A program made the translations under genes and the position numbers. Of a DNA stretch of 64,000 bases, positions 17,237 to 25,625 are shown piece after piece. The DNA comes from Amphritea opalescens (GTDB taxonomy: Bacteria; Pseudomonadota; Gammaproteobacteria; Pseudomonadales; Balneatricaceae): contig NZ_RQXW01000001.1 of the NCBI RefSeq assembly GCF_003957515.1, positions 372,001 to 436,000 on the forward strand, written 5' to 3'. Below the pieces are notes generated by a model. That model was not told the origin of the DNA. It saw only the letters and a list, made by a program, of their open reading frames with translations, and did not search any database. Positions within the stretch are counted from its first letter, which is position 1. The number at the start of each line of letters is the position of its first letter.

Positions 17237-17929
17237 ATGAGTTCATCCCCTATCACGGCCGTTATTCCGGTCGGGCCGGCTGAAACCAGTTTGCAGCCGA
17301 TGCTCCGGCAGTTGGGTTATCTATCGGCAGCACAGAAAATCATCTTTGTGTTCTGTCCTGCTTCAGCGCCGTTGATCACTCAGCTGCCTCAGGACGAGCG
17401 GATTATCACGCTAACGGTTGAAGCGGGGCGGGCAGCGCAGATGAATGCCGGCGCGCAACAGGTGACATCCGGTTTCATTTGGTTTGTGCACCTAGATAGC
17501 CGCTTTTCAAATACGCAGTGGCAATTGCTCAACCAAAGCCTAAAGCGTGCACCCGACGCATTACACTATTTTAATCTACGGTTTCTCGCGGATGGTCGTG
17601 GCCCAATATGGCTTAACAGTCTCGGTGCTAACCTTCGCTCTCGCTGTCTGGGTTTACCCTTTGGGGATCAAGGCTTCTGTCTTTCCGTGGAGCAATTTAA
17701 CCGCCTCGGTGGTTATCCTATGGATGCCCCTTATGGCGAAGATCATCTATTTGTCTGGCGCGCCCATCATGGGGGTGTAAAATTGGTGAATATCGGTTCG
17801 GTACTCACCACCAGTGCGCGTAAATATGCGAGCACCGGCTGGTGCCAGCTGACGTTTCGCTATCAACTCTATTGGCTCAAGCAGGCTTTGCCACAGCTGT
17901 GGACCTTGTTAAAGCATAAGTTGTCTTAA
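17237..17929 (+). CDS. TIGR04283-like GT2 glycosyltransferase
   Basis: This is a 230-residue family-2 glycosyltransferase fold: AVIPVGPAETSL at the N-terminus, AGRAAQMNAGAQ (a signature of the TIGR04283 group), the metal-binding WFVHLDSRF, then PFGDQGFCLSVEQFNRLGGYP and the catalytic GEDHLFVWRAHH. A basic C-terminal helix (RYQLYWLKQALPQLWTLLKHK) may touch the membrane. TIGR04282 and TIGR04283 proteins commonly occur as neighbours. Here a radical SAM gene separates them and an ABC exporter follows after 52 bases, suggesting synthesis followed by export. Confidence 0.82.
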   Translation: MSSSPITAVIPVGPAETSLQPMLRQLGYLSAAQKIIFVFCPASAPLITQLPQDERIITLTVEAGRAAQMNAGAQQVTSGFIWFVHLDSRFSNTQWQLLNQSLKRAPDALHYFNLRFLADGRGPIWLNSLGANLRSRCLGLPFGDQGFCLSVEQFNRLGGYPMDAPYGEDHLFVWRAHHGGVKLVNIGSVLTTSARKYASTGWCQLTFRYQLYWLKQALPQLWTLLKHKLS

Positions 17930-17981
17930 CGTTGAGTTGAGTACCGACATACTTCATGCTTGATGACACGGATTTTCATTG

Positions 17982-19817
17982 ATGAGTAAATTCTCTACCC
18001 TGACGCAATTATTGCGGTTCATGCTGCCTTATCGTCGCTATTGGGTTGGTGCCATGGTCGCACTGCTGTTCACAGCATCGATCACCCTGGCGATTGGACA
18101 GGGCGTTCGTTTAGTGATTGATAACGGGTTTGTTGCCGGTTCTGTCTCGCAGTTGAATCAGTCTATTTTATTGCTGGTGGCGATGGCCGTCTTGATGGCC
18201 TGCGGTACCTTTATCCGTTTTTATCTGGTGTCATGGCTGGGTGAGCGAGTGACGGCGGATATCCGTCGAGCGGTGTTTGATAATGTCATTAGGCTGCATC
18301 CGAGCTTTTTCGAGACCAACCGTAGCGGTGAGATCATGTCGCGGTTGACGACCGATACTACTTTGCTGCAGTCGATTATCGGCAGCTCTTTTTCGATGGC
18401 TTTGCGCAGTGCGGTGACGACCTCTGGCGCATTGATTATGCTATTTGTCACCAATATTAAACTGTCACTGATCATAGTGGCGGGCGTCCCGCTGATACTG
18501 TTACCGATTCTTATTTTTGGTCGTAAGGTGCGCAAGCTCGCCCGTCAAAGTCAGGATAGCATTGCCGATGTAGGCAGCTACGCGGGGGAAGCGATTCAGC
18601 AGATTAAAACCGTTCAGAGTTATACTCAAGAAGCCCATGAGAGTCGGGCGTTTGGTGTTGAAGTCGATAGCGCCTTCCGCGTGGCGCAGCACCGTATCCG
18701 TCAGCGGGCGATGTTGATGGCTATGGTGATTCTGCTGGTGTTTGGTGCGCTATCAGGGATGCTCTGGGTGGGCGGCTATGATGTTATCAACGGTACGATG
18801 TCTGCCGGTGAGTTAGGTGCCTTTGTGTTTTATGCCCTGATCGTCGCGATGGGTGTTGGCACCTTGTCTGAGGTCTACGGTGAATTGCAGCGAGCGGTGG
18901 GTGCGACAGAGCGTTTAATGGAACTGCTTGATGCTGAAAGCGATATAAAATCGCCTGAAGAGAATGCTTTGATGAACAGTGCTTTGGCCAACAATGCTTC
19001 GCACCGTGAGGATCAGGCTCTGGATCAACAAGATGCACCGGTGGCCGCCACATTACCCGCTGAGCTGTCTCTCTCTCATGTTTATTTTAACTATCCATCA
19101 CGGCCAGACCAGCCCGCGCTAGAGGATCTCTCCTTAACATTCAAAGAGGGCGCCATCACCGCGCTGGTGGGGCCATCCGGTGCCGGAAAATCAACGGTGT
19201 TTGAACTATTGCTGCGCTTCTATGATCCGCAACAGGGGCAGGTTCGCTTTGCTTCACAGGATTTACGGGAGTTTAATCCTTGGGATCTTCGCCAGCAGAT
19301 CGCACTCGTCTCGCAGCAGCCGGCTTTATTTACGGCGAATGTGATCGATAATATTCGTTATGGTCGAGAGGATGCGACCGAAGAGGAAGTGATCGCCGCG
19401 GCAAAAGCGGCCTATGCCCACGAGTTTATTGAACGTTTGCCGCAGGGCTACCATAGTGATTTAGGTGAGCAGGGTGTGCGTCTGTCGGGCGGGCAAAAGC
19501 AGAGGGTCGCGATTGCCCGAGCGATACTGAATGATCGCCGAATTCTCTTGCTGGATGAGGCGACTAGCGCGTTGGATACCGAAAGTGAGCATAAGGTACA
19601 GCTTGCCCTTGATACGTTGATGCAGGGGCGCACGACCGTCATTATTGCTCACCGCCTTTCAACTATTTTGCATGCGGATCAAATTGTGGTGATGGAGCAG
19701 GGGCGCGTGGTGGACACAGGTACCCATGAATCGTTATTGCAAAGTTCTGACCTGTACGCGCGGTTAGCACAGTTACAGTTTAAACATGATGGACAAACGG
19801 CAGTAGAGGCTGTCTGA
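17982..19817 (+). CDS. MsbA-type ABC exporter (fused permease-ATPase)
   Basis: This is a 611-residue half-transporter with six membrane helices (residues about 10-310, with the typical NRSGEIMSRLTTD intracellular segment) followed by an ATPase. The ATPase motifs are Walker A GPSGAGKST (about 397-405), signature LSGGQKQR (about 503-510), Walker B ILLLDEAT and the H-loop AHRLST. A linker rich in Ala, Asn, Asp and Gln (about 325-360) separates the domains. It resembles the MsbA_rel (TIGR02204) group. Lipid A flipping by a housekeeping MsbA would normally be linked to lpxK, absent here, so a dedicated substrate made by the upstream genes is plausible. The start at 17982 follows an adjacent TTG. 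Confidence 0.88.
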   Translation: MSKFSTLTQLLRFMLPYRRYWVGAMVALLFTASITLAIGQGVRLVIDNGFVAGSVSQLNQSILLLVAMAVLMACGTFIRFYLVSWLGERVTADIRRAVFDNVIRLHPSFFETNRSGEIMSRLTTDTTLLQSIIGSSFSMALRSAVTTSGALIMLFVTNIKLSLIIVAGVPLILLPILIFGRKVRKLARQSQDSIADVGSYAGEAIQQIKTVQSYTQEAHESRAFGVEVDSAFRVAQHRIRQRAMLMAMVILLVFGALSGMLWVGGYDVINGTMSAGELGAFVFYALIVAMGVGTLSEVYGELQRAVGATERLMELLDAESDIKSPEENALMNSALANNASHREDQALDQQDAPVAATLPAELSLSHVYFNYPSRPDQPALEDLSLTFKEGAITALVGPSGAGKSTVFELLLRFYDPQQGQVRFASQDLREFNPWDLRQQIALVSQQPALFTANVIDNIRYGREDATEEEVIAAAKAAYAHEFIERLPQGYHSDLGEQGVRLSGGQKQRVAIARAILNDRRILLLDEATSALDTESEHKVQLALDTLMQGRTTVIIAHRLSTILHADQIVVMEQGRVVDTGTHESLLQSSDLYARLAQLQFKHDGQTAVEAV

Positions 19818-19834
19818 GCAAAGGCTCAAAGCGG

Positions 19835-19868
19835 GAGCAACAAGCCAAGCGTCATCGGCTTGTTGCTC
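19835..19868. terminator. perfect 12-bp hairpin after the ABC exporter gene
   Basis: GAGCAACAAGCC (19835-19846) and GGCTTGTTGCTC (19857-19868) are perfect reverse complements around a 10-base loop, between convergent genes. No T-tract follows on either strand, so efficient intrinsic termination is doubtful. Confidence 0.55.
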
Positions 19869-19910
19869 GTAGTTCCCTTAAAGGGGCATTTTAAAGGGCT
19901 GCTTGAAGGG

Positions 19911-20999
19911 CTAGTTGCCCATCTCTCGACCGAGCCTATCTAATACAGCAAAGGTTTCATCGCTGGCGCTTTCCATTAACAATATCCCTTTGAGCGACCC
20001 TTCAAGGTCATCTTTTAACAGACGTTCCAGTGCTAACAGTCCGCCTTGGTGGACATCGGCATGGGGCTTATCGAGCGAAGCAAAGCTTGGCATCGATTGG
20101 TAAGTTTGTGCGCCGTCCCCTTCGTAATACCACTGACCGAGACGGCATTGGGTGTGATCAGATATTTCGCCATGTTCCGGTTCTTTATCCAGCCAATGGC
20201 GGTAAACAGTCTGTTTCCAAGCCATATGATCCATTTTAACGGTCTCGAGAAAGCTGGCCATCGCTTCATCGGTGATGGTTTCGTGCATTGAAATAGAGTG
20301 ATTGATCAAGCGTTCTAAGGAGTCATTGGTTTCTGTGGCGTTTTTGAGCATTGAACTACAGCTTTCCAAGGTTCCCGAGATGCTGCCACGGGTTTCATCC
20401 GTGCTGTGATCGATCTGGGAAACCAACTTTTCAATCTCACCACTGGCTTCATTGGCGCGTTTAGCCAGTGCGCGAACCTCGTCCGCCACGACCGCAAAAC
20501 CGCGCCCCTGTTCGCCGGCTCTGGCGGCTTCAATCGCAGCATTCAACGCGAGTAGGTTTGTTTGTTCCGAAATATTTTTGATACTGCCGACAAATTGGCT
20601 GATCTCTTCGGCGACACTGCGAAGTGTTGAAACCTGATGATGAATGATGCTGACCTCGCCATTAACATCGCTAAGGCCGGCTACCAGCTTCTGCATATTG
20701 GAGGAGGACTGATCGTAGATCGTTGCGGAGTCTAAAATTTTGTCTCGTTCCGATAGGAGATGATTAGCCATAGAGGCGATCCGCTCGCGAATACAGCTGA
20801 GTTTTGAAAACCCCTGAATAGCGCCTCGCATCACATCGAGATCGCTATCTTTTTCGCGGGTGGTTTGGCCTAACTTGGCTTCGAGTGCCGCAATGCGTTC
20901 ATGTGCCGCACTTAATTGCTGTCGAAGCTGTTCATTATCCAATTCATGCCTGATAACTTCCTGGCGTGATTCAGCCAGTACCCGAGCTCTAACGAACAT
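19911..20999 (-). CDS. soluble methyl-accepting chemoreceptor with CZB domain
   Basis: This is a 362-residue cytoplasmic chemoreceptor without membrane helices. An N-terminal coiled coil (about 15-50) leads into an MCP signalling hairpin with the conserved tip [24 protein letters not shown] and EVRALAKR. From about residue 255 there is a chemoreceptor zinc-binding (CZB) domain: [25 protein letters not shown] and HADVHQGG supply the His/Cys zinc set. CZB receptors sense zinc or hypochlorite and can regulate diguanylate cyclases. AAGG four bases before the ATG supports the start. No che genes are nearby. Confidence 0.9.
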   Translation of the reverse strand: MFVRARVLAESRQEVIRHELDNEQLRQQLSAAHERIAALEAKLGQTTREKDSDLDVMRGAIQGFSKLSCIRERIASMANHLLSERDKILDSATIYDQSSSNMQKLVAGLSDVNGEVSIIHHQVSTLRSVAEEISQFVGSIKNISEQTNLLALNAAIEAARAGEQGRGFAVVADEVRALAKRANEASGEIEKLVSQIDHSTDETRGSISGTLESCSSMLKNATETNDSLERLINHSISMHETITDEAMASFLETVKMDHMAWKQTVYRHWLDKEPEHGEISDHTQCRLGQWYYEGDGAQTYQSMPSFASLDKPHADVHQGGLLALERLLKDDLEGSLKGILLMESASDETFAVLDRLGREMGN

Positions 21000-21381
21000 A
21001 AGACCTTACTCTCCTGTGAGGATAAACATAGTCGAAACACGGCTTAAGTCGTTAGACTTTTAGTATTAAAACTAGTTGATAGTTGGACTGAAAAATCGAT
21101 TTTCACATCTTTTTAAACAGAGGTCAAAGTAGACTTTAAAAGGTAACTAGCTGATAAATATGGATTATATGGATCAAGGTGTTTTGTGTTTGTTAAATAA
21201 TTGTCATTAAGCTGATGTAGCACAATAAAAAATAGAATCTGTTGTTTAAATCATCGCCTTTTTTTGACGAATGTTCATACCGGTCACCGATATGGGTAAC
21301 GTTGAGCGCTAATACATGAGCAAATAGAAACAGGTGAGCGAAAGCTCAGCATGAAAAAGTAGCGCGCAAAAAATAAGGCAC
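21000..21381. other. intergenic region upstream of the chemoreceptor gene
   Basis: This AT-rich stretch separates the starts of the chemoreceptor transcript from the end of the first isocitrate lyase gene. Apart from the Shine-Dalgarno of the chemoreceptor and generally promoter-like AT-rich sequence, I see no gene, riboswitch or clear operator. Confidence 0.5.
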
Positions 21382-21405
21382 AAAAAAGGGCGCCGCAGCG
21401 CCCTT
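21382..21405 (-). terminator. rho-independent terminator of aceA copy 1
   Basis: On the minus strand AAGGGCGC pairs with GCGCCCTT around a four-base loop, followed by TTTT. An almost identical hairpin follows aceA copy 2, so the duplication extends past the stop codon. Confidence 0.9.
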
Positions 21406-21426
21406 ATCTTGAAACCGGTTCAGTAA

Positions 21427-23019
21427 TTAGAACTGGTTCATGGTGTTATCTTCACCGCCCGCTTTCAGAGCGGCTTCGCCAGCGAAGTATTCTTTGTGAT
21501 CATCGCCCATATCGGAACCGGCCATGTTCTGGTGTTTAACACAAGCGATACCTTGACGGATCTCTTTGCGCTGTACGCCAGCCACGTAACCCAGCATACC
21601 TTGGTCACCGAAGTACTCTTTCGCCAGGTTGTCAGTTGACAGGGCAGCGGTATGGTAAGTCGGCAGAGTGATCAGGTGATGGAAGATACCGGCTTCACGG
21701 GCCGCATCGGCCTGGAAGGTACGGATTTTCTCATCGGCAATCGCCGCCAGTTCAGTCTCATCATAATCAACCGACATCAGATCATCACGGTTGTAAGCAG
21801 ACACATCTTTGCCTTCTTCAGCCATGGCATCGAATACCTGCTGACGGAAGTTCAGTGTCCAGTTGAAAGATGGACTGTTGTTGTAAACCAGTTTCGCGTT
21901 AGGGCAAGCTTCACGGATACGGTTAACCATGTTGCCGATCTGGCCAACGTGTGGTTTCTCAGTTTCGATCCACAATAGGTCAGCACCGTTTTGCAACGAG
22001 GTGATGCAGTCCAGTACGCAACGATCTTCACCGGTACCCGCACGGAACTGGAACAGGTTAGAAGGCAGACGCTTAGGACGCAGCAACTTGCCGTCACGGT
22101 TCAGAATTACATCGCCATTGTTCATATCGGCAGGGGAGATCTCTTCACAATCCAAGAAGCTGTTGTATTGATCACCCAGATCGCCCGGCTTGTTAGTCAC
22201 GGCAATCTGCTTGGTCAGGCCTGCACCCAAAGAGTCGGTACGGGCAACGATCACACCGTCATCCACACCCAGCTCAAGGAAGGCGTAACGTACAGCGCGG
22301 ATTTTCGCGAGGAAGTCTTCATGAGGAACGGTTACTTTACCGTCCTGGTGACCACACTGTTTCTCATCTGATACTTGGTTTTCGATCTGGATACAGCAGG
22401 CACCCGCTTCGATCATCTGTTTAGCCATCAGGTAAGTCGCTTCAGCGTTACCGAAACCGGCATCGATATCCGCGATGATAGGCACAACGTGAGTAATATG
22501 GTTATCAATCTGCTCTTGAGCAGCGGCTTCAGCAGCGCTGTCGCCGGCTTTACGTGCAGCATCGACTTCACGGAACAGGCCGCCGAGTTCACGGGCATCG
22601 GCTTGACGTAGGAAGGTGTATAGCTCTTCGATCAGTGAGGCAACAGAGGTTTTCTCGTGCATAGACTGATCCGGCAGAGGACCGAACTCAGAGCGCAGTG
22701 CAGCAACCATCCAGCCAGAGAGGTAAAGGTAGCGACGGTCAGTGCTGTTAAAATGTTTCTTGATAGAGATCATCTTCTGCTGGCCGATAAAACCGTGCCA
22801 GCAACCTAAAGACTGAGTGTACTGGGAAGTGTCATTATCGTAACGCTCCATGTCTTTACGCATGATAGCGGCAGTGTACTTGGCGATATCCAGTCCGGTT
22901 TTGAATTTATTCTGGGCACGCATACGGGCAGCGTATTCAGGGTTGATAGCGTTCCAAGCAGAGCCGTAGGTCTCTTTAAGTGCTGCTACTGTTTCGATAT
23001 CTTTATTCAGAGTAGACAT
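21427..23019 (-). CDS. aceA: isocitrate lyase, copy 1
   Basis: This 530-residue enzyme cleaves isocitrate to glyoxylate and succinate in the glyoxylate shunt. It is of the long type (about 530 residues, as in Pseudomonas) rather than the 434-residue E. coli type. The signature KQCGH (220-224) places the catalytic Cys at 222, with IADIDAGFGNAEATY, the metal-site IQIENQVSDEKQC and VYNNSPSFNW also present. The protein is identical to copy 2 (25626-27218) except Thr3/Ser3. A LysR gene is divergent, 182 bases away. The upstream sequence differs from that of copy 2, so regulation probably differs. Confidence 0.97.
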   Translation of the reverse strand: MSTLNKDIETVAALKETYGSAWNAINPEYAARMRAQNKFKTGLDIAKYTAAIMRKDMERYDNDTSQYTQSLGCWHGFIGQQKMISIKKHFNSTDRRYLYLSGWMVAALRSEFGPLPDQSMHEKTSVASLIEELYTFLRQADARELGGLFREVDAARKAGDSAAEAAAQEQIDNHITHVVPIIADIDAGFGNAEATYLMAKQMIEAGACCIQIENQVSDEKQCGHQDGKVTVPHEDFLAKIRAVRYAFLELGVDDGVIVARTDSLGAGLTKQIAVTNKPGDLGDQYNSFLDCEEISPADMNNGDVILNRDGKLLRPKRLPSNLFQFRAGTGEDRCVLDCITSLQNGADLLWIETEKPHVGQIGNMVNRIREACPNAKLVYNNSPSFNWTLNFRQQVFDAMAEEGKDVSAYNRDDLMSVDYDETELAAIADEKIRTFQADAAREAGIFHHLITLPTYHTAALSTDNLAKEYFGDQGMLGYVAGVQRKEIRQGIACVKHQNMAGSDMGDDHKEYFAGEAALKAGGEDNTMNQF

Positions 23020-23201
23020 GGTGTTTCCTTCTCTCTTGTTGGCAGCTATATGGCTGCTCTGTTATTTGGTATGGACGCTATTCTATGTGGGTGATTAACA
23101 TAAAGGAAATAAATGGTTATTATAGGGAATATTCACAAGATAAATGTAGGAGTCGATCGCATTATCAAGCGATCGATCAAGTAGGATAAGGCGAGTTAGT
23201 A
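23020..23201. promoter_or_regulatory. divergent aceA-1/lysR control region
   Basis: This 182-base region separates aceA copy 1 from the divergent LysR gene. It contains a perfect 8-bp inverted repeat TCGATCGC/GCGATCGA (23153-23160 and 23169-23176, eight-base spacer), 25 bases before the LysR start. Divergent LysR arrangement makes an autoregulatory or aceA-activating operator plausible; the repeat itself is not a classic T-N11-A site. Confidence 0.5.
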
Positions 23202-24134
23202 ATGAACCTTGATAAGATAGATCTTAATCTTTTAGTGTATCTCGATGTCTTGCTACGAGAGCGAAATGTGACGCGCTCGGCGAGCTTGTTAGGTATTACC
23301 CAGCCGGCGATGAGTAACGGTTTACGCCGCTTACGGGATACTTTTAACGATCCTCTGCTGGTGAGGACCAGTGAGGGAATGGCGCCTACCGAGCGGGCGC
23401 AGGCATTACAGCCCTTGTTGCGTCAAATCCTATCTTCAGTGGGGCAGGTGATCGAGCCAAGCAGCGCCTTTGATGCGCGTTCCAGTGATCGCGTGTTCCG
23501 CATTATGACCAGTGATTATGGTGAGTCGACCCTGGTGCCACGGCTCTTAGCGCGGCTCAGCAAGCTGGCCCCTAATATTGTGCTGGATATTATGACCCCC
23601 AGCGATATGAGCTTTACCGAGGTGGAACAGGGGTTGGTTGATTTGGTCATTAACCGTTTCGATACGATGCCGCAGGCGTTCCACCAAAAAACCCTCTGGA
23701 CCGATAGCTTCTCCTGCTTGTTTGCGGTGGATAATCCCATCTCCCATAATTTTTGCCTTGAAACCTACCTTCAGGCGAAGCATGTGTGGGTGAGTAAAAC
23801 CGGTATGGGGGCGGGTATGGGCATTACGCCGAAAGATATCAAACGTTTAGGCTGGGTCGATGAGGCGTTAGAGCAAGCGGGGCATACGCGGCAAATTACG
23901 GTCTTTACCCGTCACTATCAGTCAGCGGTGTTAATGGCGCAACAGAAAGGGTTGATCGTCACCGTCCCGACTCGAGCGGCCACGGTACAGTCGGATAACC
24001 CGCGCTTGATGATCAAAAAGCCCCCATTTCATATTCCCGGTTTTGAGTTGAAAATGGCTTGGAGTCCACTGTTGCAACATAACGTTGCCCATCAGTGGTT
24101 ACGTAATCAGGTAGCTGAAGTGGCACAAACCTAG
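23202..24134 (+). CDS. LysR-family transcriptional regulator
   Basis: This is a 310-residue LysR regulator. The N-terminal winged helix-turn-helix reads IDLNLLVYLDVLLRERNVTRSASLLGITQPAMSNGLRRLR, followed by NDPLLVRTSEGM, a pattern of the NodD/LeuO-like branch. The C-terminal 200 residues are a two-lobed effector-binding domain (RIMTSDYGESTLVPRL..., then TVFTRHYQSAVLMAQQ). It is divergent from aceA copy 1 and ends three bases before the convergent MFS gene. By position it may control aceA and/or the transporter in response to a C2 compound or organic acid; the effector is unknown. Confidence 0.9.
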   Translation: MNLDKIDLNLLVYLDVLLRERNVTRSASLLGITQPAMSNGLRRLRDTFNDPLLVRTSEGMAPTERAQALQPLLRQILSSVGQVIEPSSAFDARSSDRVFRIMTSDYGESTLVPRLLARLSKLAPNIVLDIMTPSDMSFTEVEQGLVDLVINRFDTMPQAFHQKTLWTDSFSCLFAVDNPISHNFCLETYLQAKHVWVSKTGMGAGMGITPKDIKRLGWVDEALEQAGHTRQITVFTRHYQSAVLMAQQKGLIVTVPTRAATVQSDNPRLMIKKPPFHIPGFELKMAWSPLLQHNVAHQWLRNQVAEVAQT

Positions 24135-24137
24135 TCG

Positions 24138-25424
24138 TTAGCTCGCTGCTGTCATGGATGATGGCGTATTCTCAGAATGAGGCGGCTCAGGGTGTTGGGT
24201 GTTTTTTAACGCCATGGTTAGCATGATGCCTACCGCGGTCGATAAACCCGCTAACAGATAGCTAGAGGTGAAGTTGCCGCTTTGTTCGGCAAGGTATCCC
24301 GCTATTGAAGGGCCGCCGATCTGGCCGACACCAAAGAAAAAAGTCACATAACCGAATACTTTTCCAGCTTCTGACGGCGGTAGCATATCGCTAATCATCG
24401 CCGCGATAATGGCTGGGATGCTGAAGGCGGTTAAGCCGAACAGCATCATCGAGATAAAGAGCGCCGCGTCCCCTAGGTTAAAGGCCACCAAAAGATAAGA
24501 GGTGGTTTGAATGCTATACACCGTGATAAGGCCTTTTTTCCGGCCAAAATGATCGGATACCCAGCCAAATAGTACGCCGGACATCACGCTCATAATACCG
24601 ATTGCCATCCATAATATCCCCGCCTTAGCTTCGCTGAATGCGTATTGCTCAACGAGAGTGGTGACAATAAAGGTGGTGTAAATCACATAGGTAAAACCAA
24701 AGACAAAGTAGATCGCGCCGATATGGGCGATGAGCTTAGAGCGTTTGCGGTCGCTGATGTGAGCCTCGGGCGTCCTCTGTTTGTCAGAATTTTCACCAAA
24801 GGGTTGGCAGCCGAGATCATTCGGGCTGTTGCGGATAAGCAGGGCAACGATCGCGGCAATCACCGCGATGGTGATGCCAAAGGCTGCCCAACCAATGCGC
24901 CAGCCGGTATCACTCCAGTGGCTGTTTAACCAGGGGATCAAGATACCGCTAATCACTATGCCTAGGCCGTTGCCGATAATCATATAACCCGCCGCGCGCC
25001 CCCGATATTTTTGCGAAAACCAGTGGGCGATCAGTGTCATGGCGGTAATGTTGGCGGCGGCACTGCCGATGCCGGTGATAAAGTACATCAGGATAATTAA
25101 GGATAAGGTGGTGCTTTGGCTGACGGTTAACATACTGACCGCGATAAGCACTAAGCCCGAGACGATGGTGTAACGTTCACCGAAGCGGGTAATCATTTTG
25201 CCGCAGAGAAATACCGCTAGCAGGTAGCCAATAAAATTACCGGTACTGATAAAGCCCATTTGGGAATAACTCAGATCGAGACTGTCGCCCATTGAGGGTA
25301 ACAGCATACCCAAGGCGAAGCGTCCGAGGCCCATGCAGCAGAACAGGGTTAGAATGCCCGAGAAGACGATAATCCAAGCGTAATGAAGGTGGCCCAACAA
25401 AGGGCGTGACGTTTGACGTGGCAT
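24138..25424 (-). CDS. MFS transporter
   Basis: This 428-residue membrane protein has twelve predicted helices in two halves with a charged central loop (about 205-235). The MFS motif A-like segments are CGKMITRFGER after helix 2 and GWVSDHFGRKKG in the second half; other cues are GIGSAAANITAMTLIAHWF and FFFGVGQIGGPSIAGYLAE. It looks like the YbfB/oxalate-formate-type branch, but the substrate cannot be assigned. Lying between two isocitrate lyase genes, it may import a substrate feeding the glyoxylate shunt, an inference from position only. The C-terminus is a Pro/Ser-rich tail. Confidence 0.85.
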   Translation of the reverse strand: MPRQTSRPLLGHLHYAWIIVFSGILTLFCCMGLGRFALGMLLPSMGDSLDLSYSQMGFISTGNFIGYLLAVFLCGKMITRFGERYTIVSGLVLIAVSMLTVSQSTTLSLIILMYFITGIGSAAANITAMTLIAHWFSQKYRGRAAGYMIIGNGLGIVISGILIPWLNSHWSDTGWRIGWAAFGITIAVIAAIVALLIRNSPNDLGCQPFGENSDKQRTPEAHISDRKRSKLIAHIGAIYFVFGFTYVIYTTFIVTTLVEQYAFSEAKAGILWMAIGIMSVMSGVLFGWVSDHFGRKKGLITVYSIQTTSYLLVAFNLGDAALFISMMLFGLTAFSIPAIIAAMISDMLPPSEAGKVFGYVTFFFGVGQIGGPSIAGYLAEQSGNFTSSYLLAGLSTAVGIMLTMALKNTQHPEPPHSENTPSSMTAAS

Positions 25425-25580
25425 AGACGGCTCTTTTGTTATCCCGCGTTAACGTGGTTATTGGTAGAGGGCGTTTTAGATGTATGACTAACTAGGGGAA
25501 ACCCCTTATTGGAGAGATCATAACCTGAGGGACTAGCGTCAGCCAAATAATATTTGCGCGCAGTGGAAACCGAGAACAGC

Positions 25581-25604
25581 AAAAAGGGCGCCGAAGCGCC
25601 CTTT
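25581..25604 (-). terminator. rho-independent terminator of aceA copy 2
   Basis: On the minus strand AAAGGGCGC pairs with GCGCCCTTT around a four-base loop, then TT. Near-identical to the hairpin after copy 1. Confidence 0.9.
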
Positions 25605-25625
25605 ATCTTGAAACCGATTCAGTGA

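Noticed and set aside
17982-19817. Calling the ABC exporter the housekeeping lipid A flippase msbA
   Set aside because: lpxK is not adjacent, and the neighbours are a biosynthetic cluster; the related but separate MsbA_rel group fits better.
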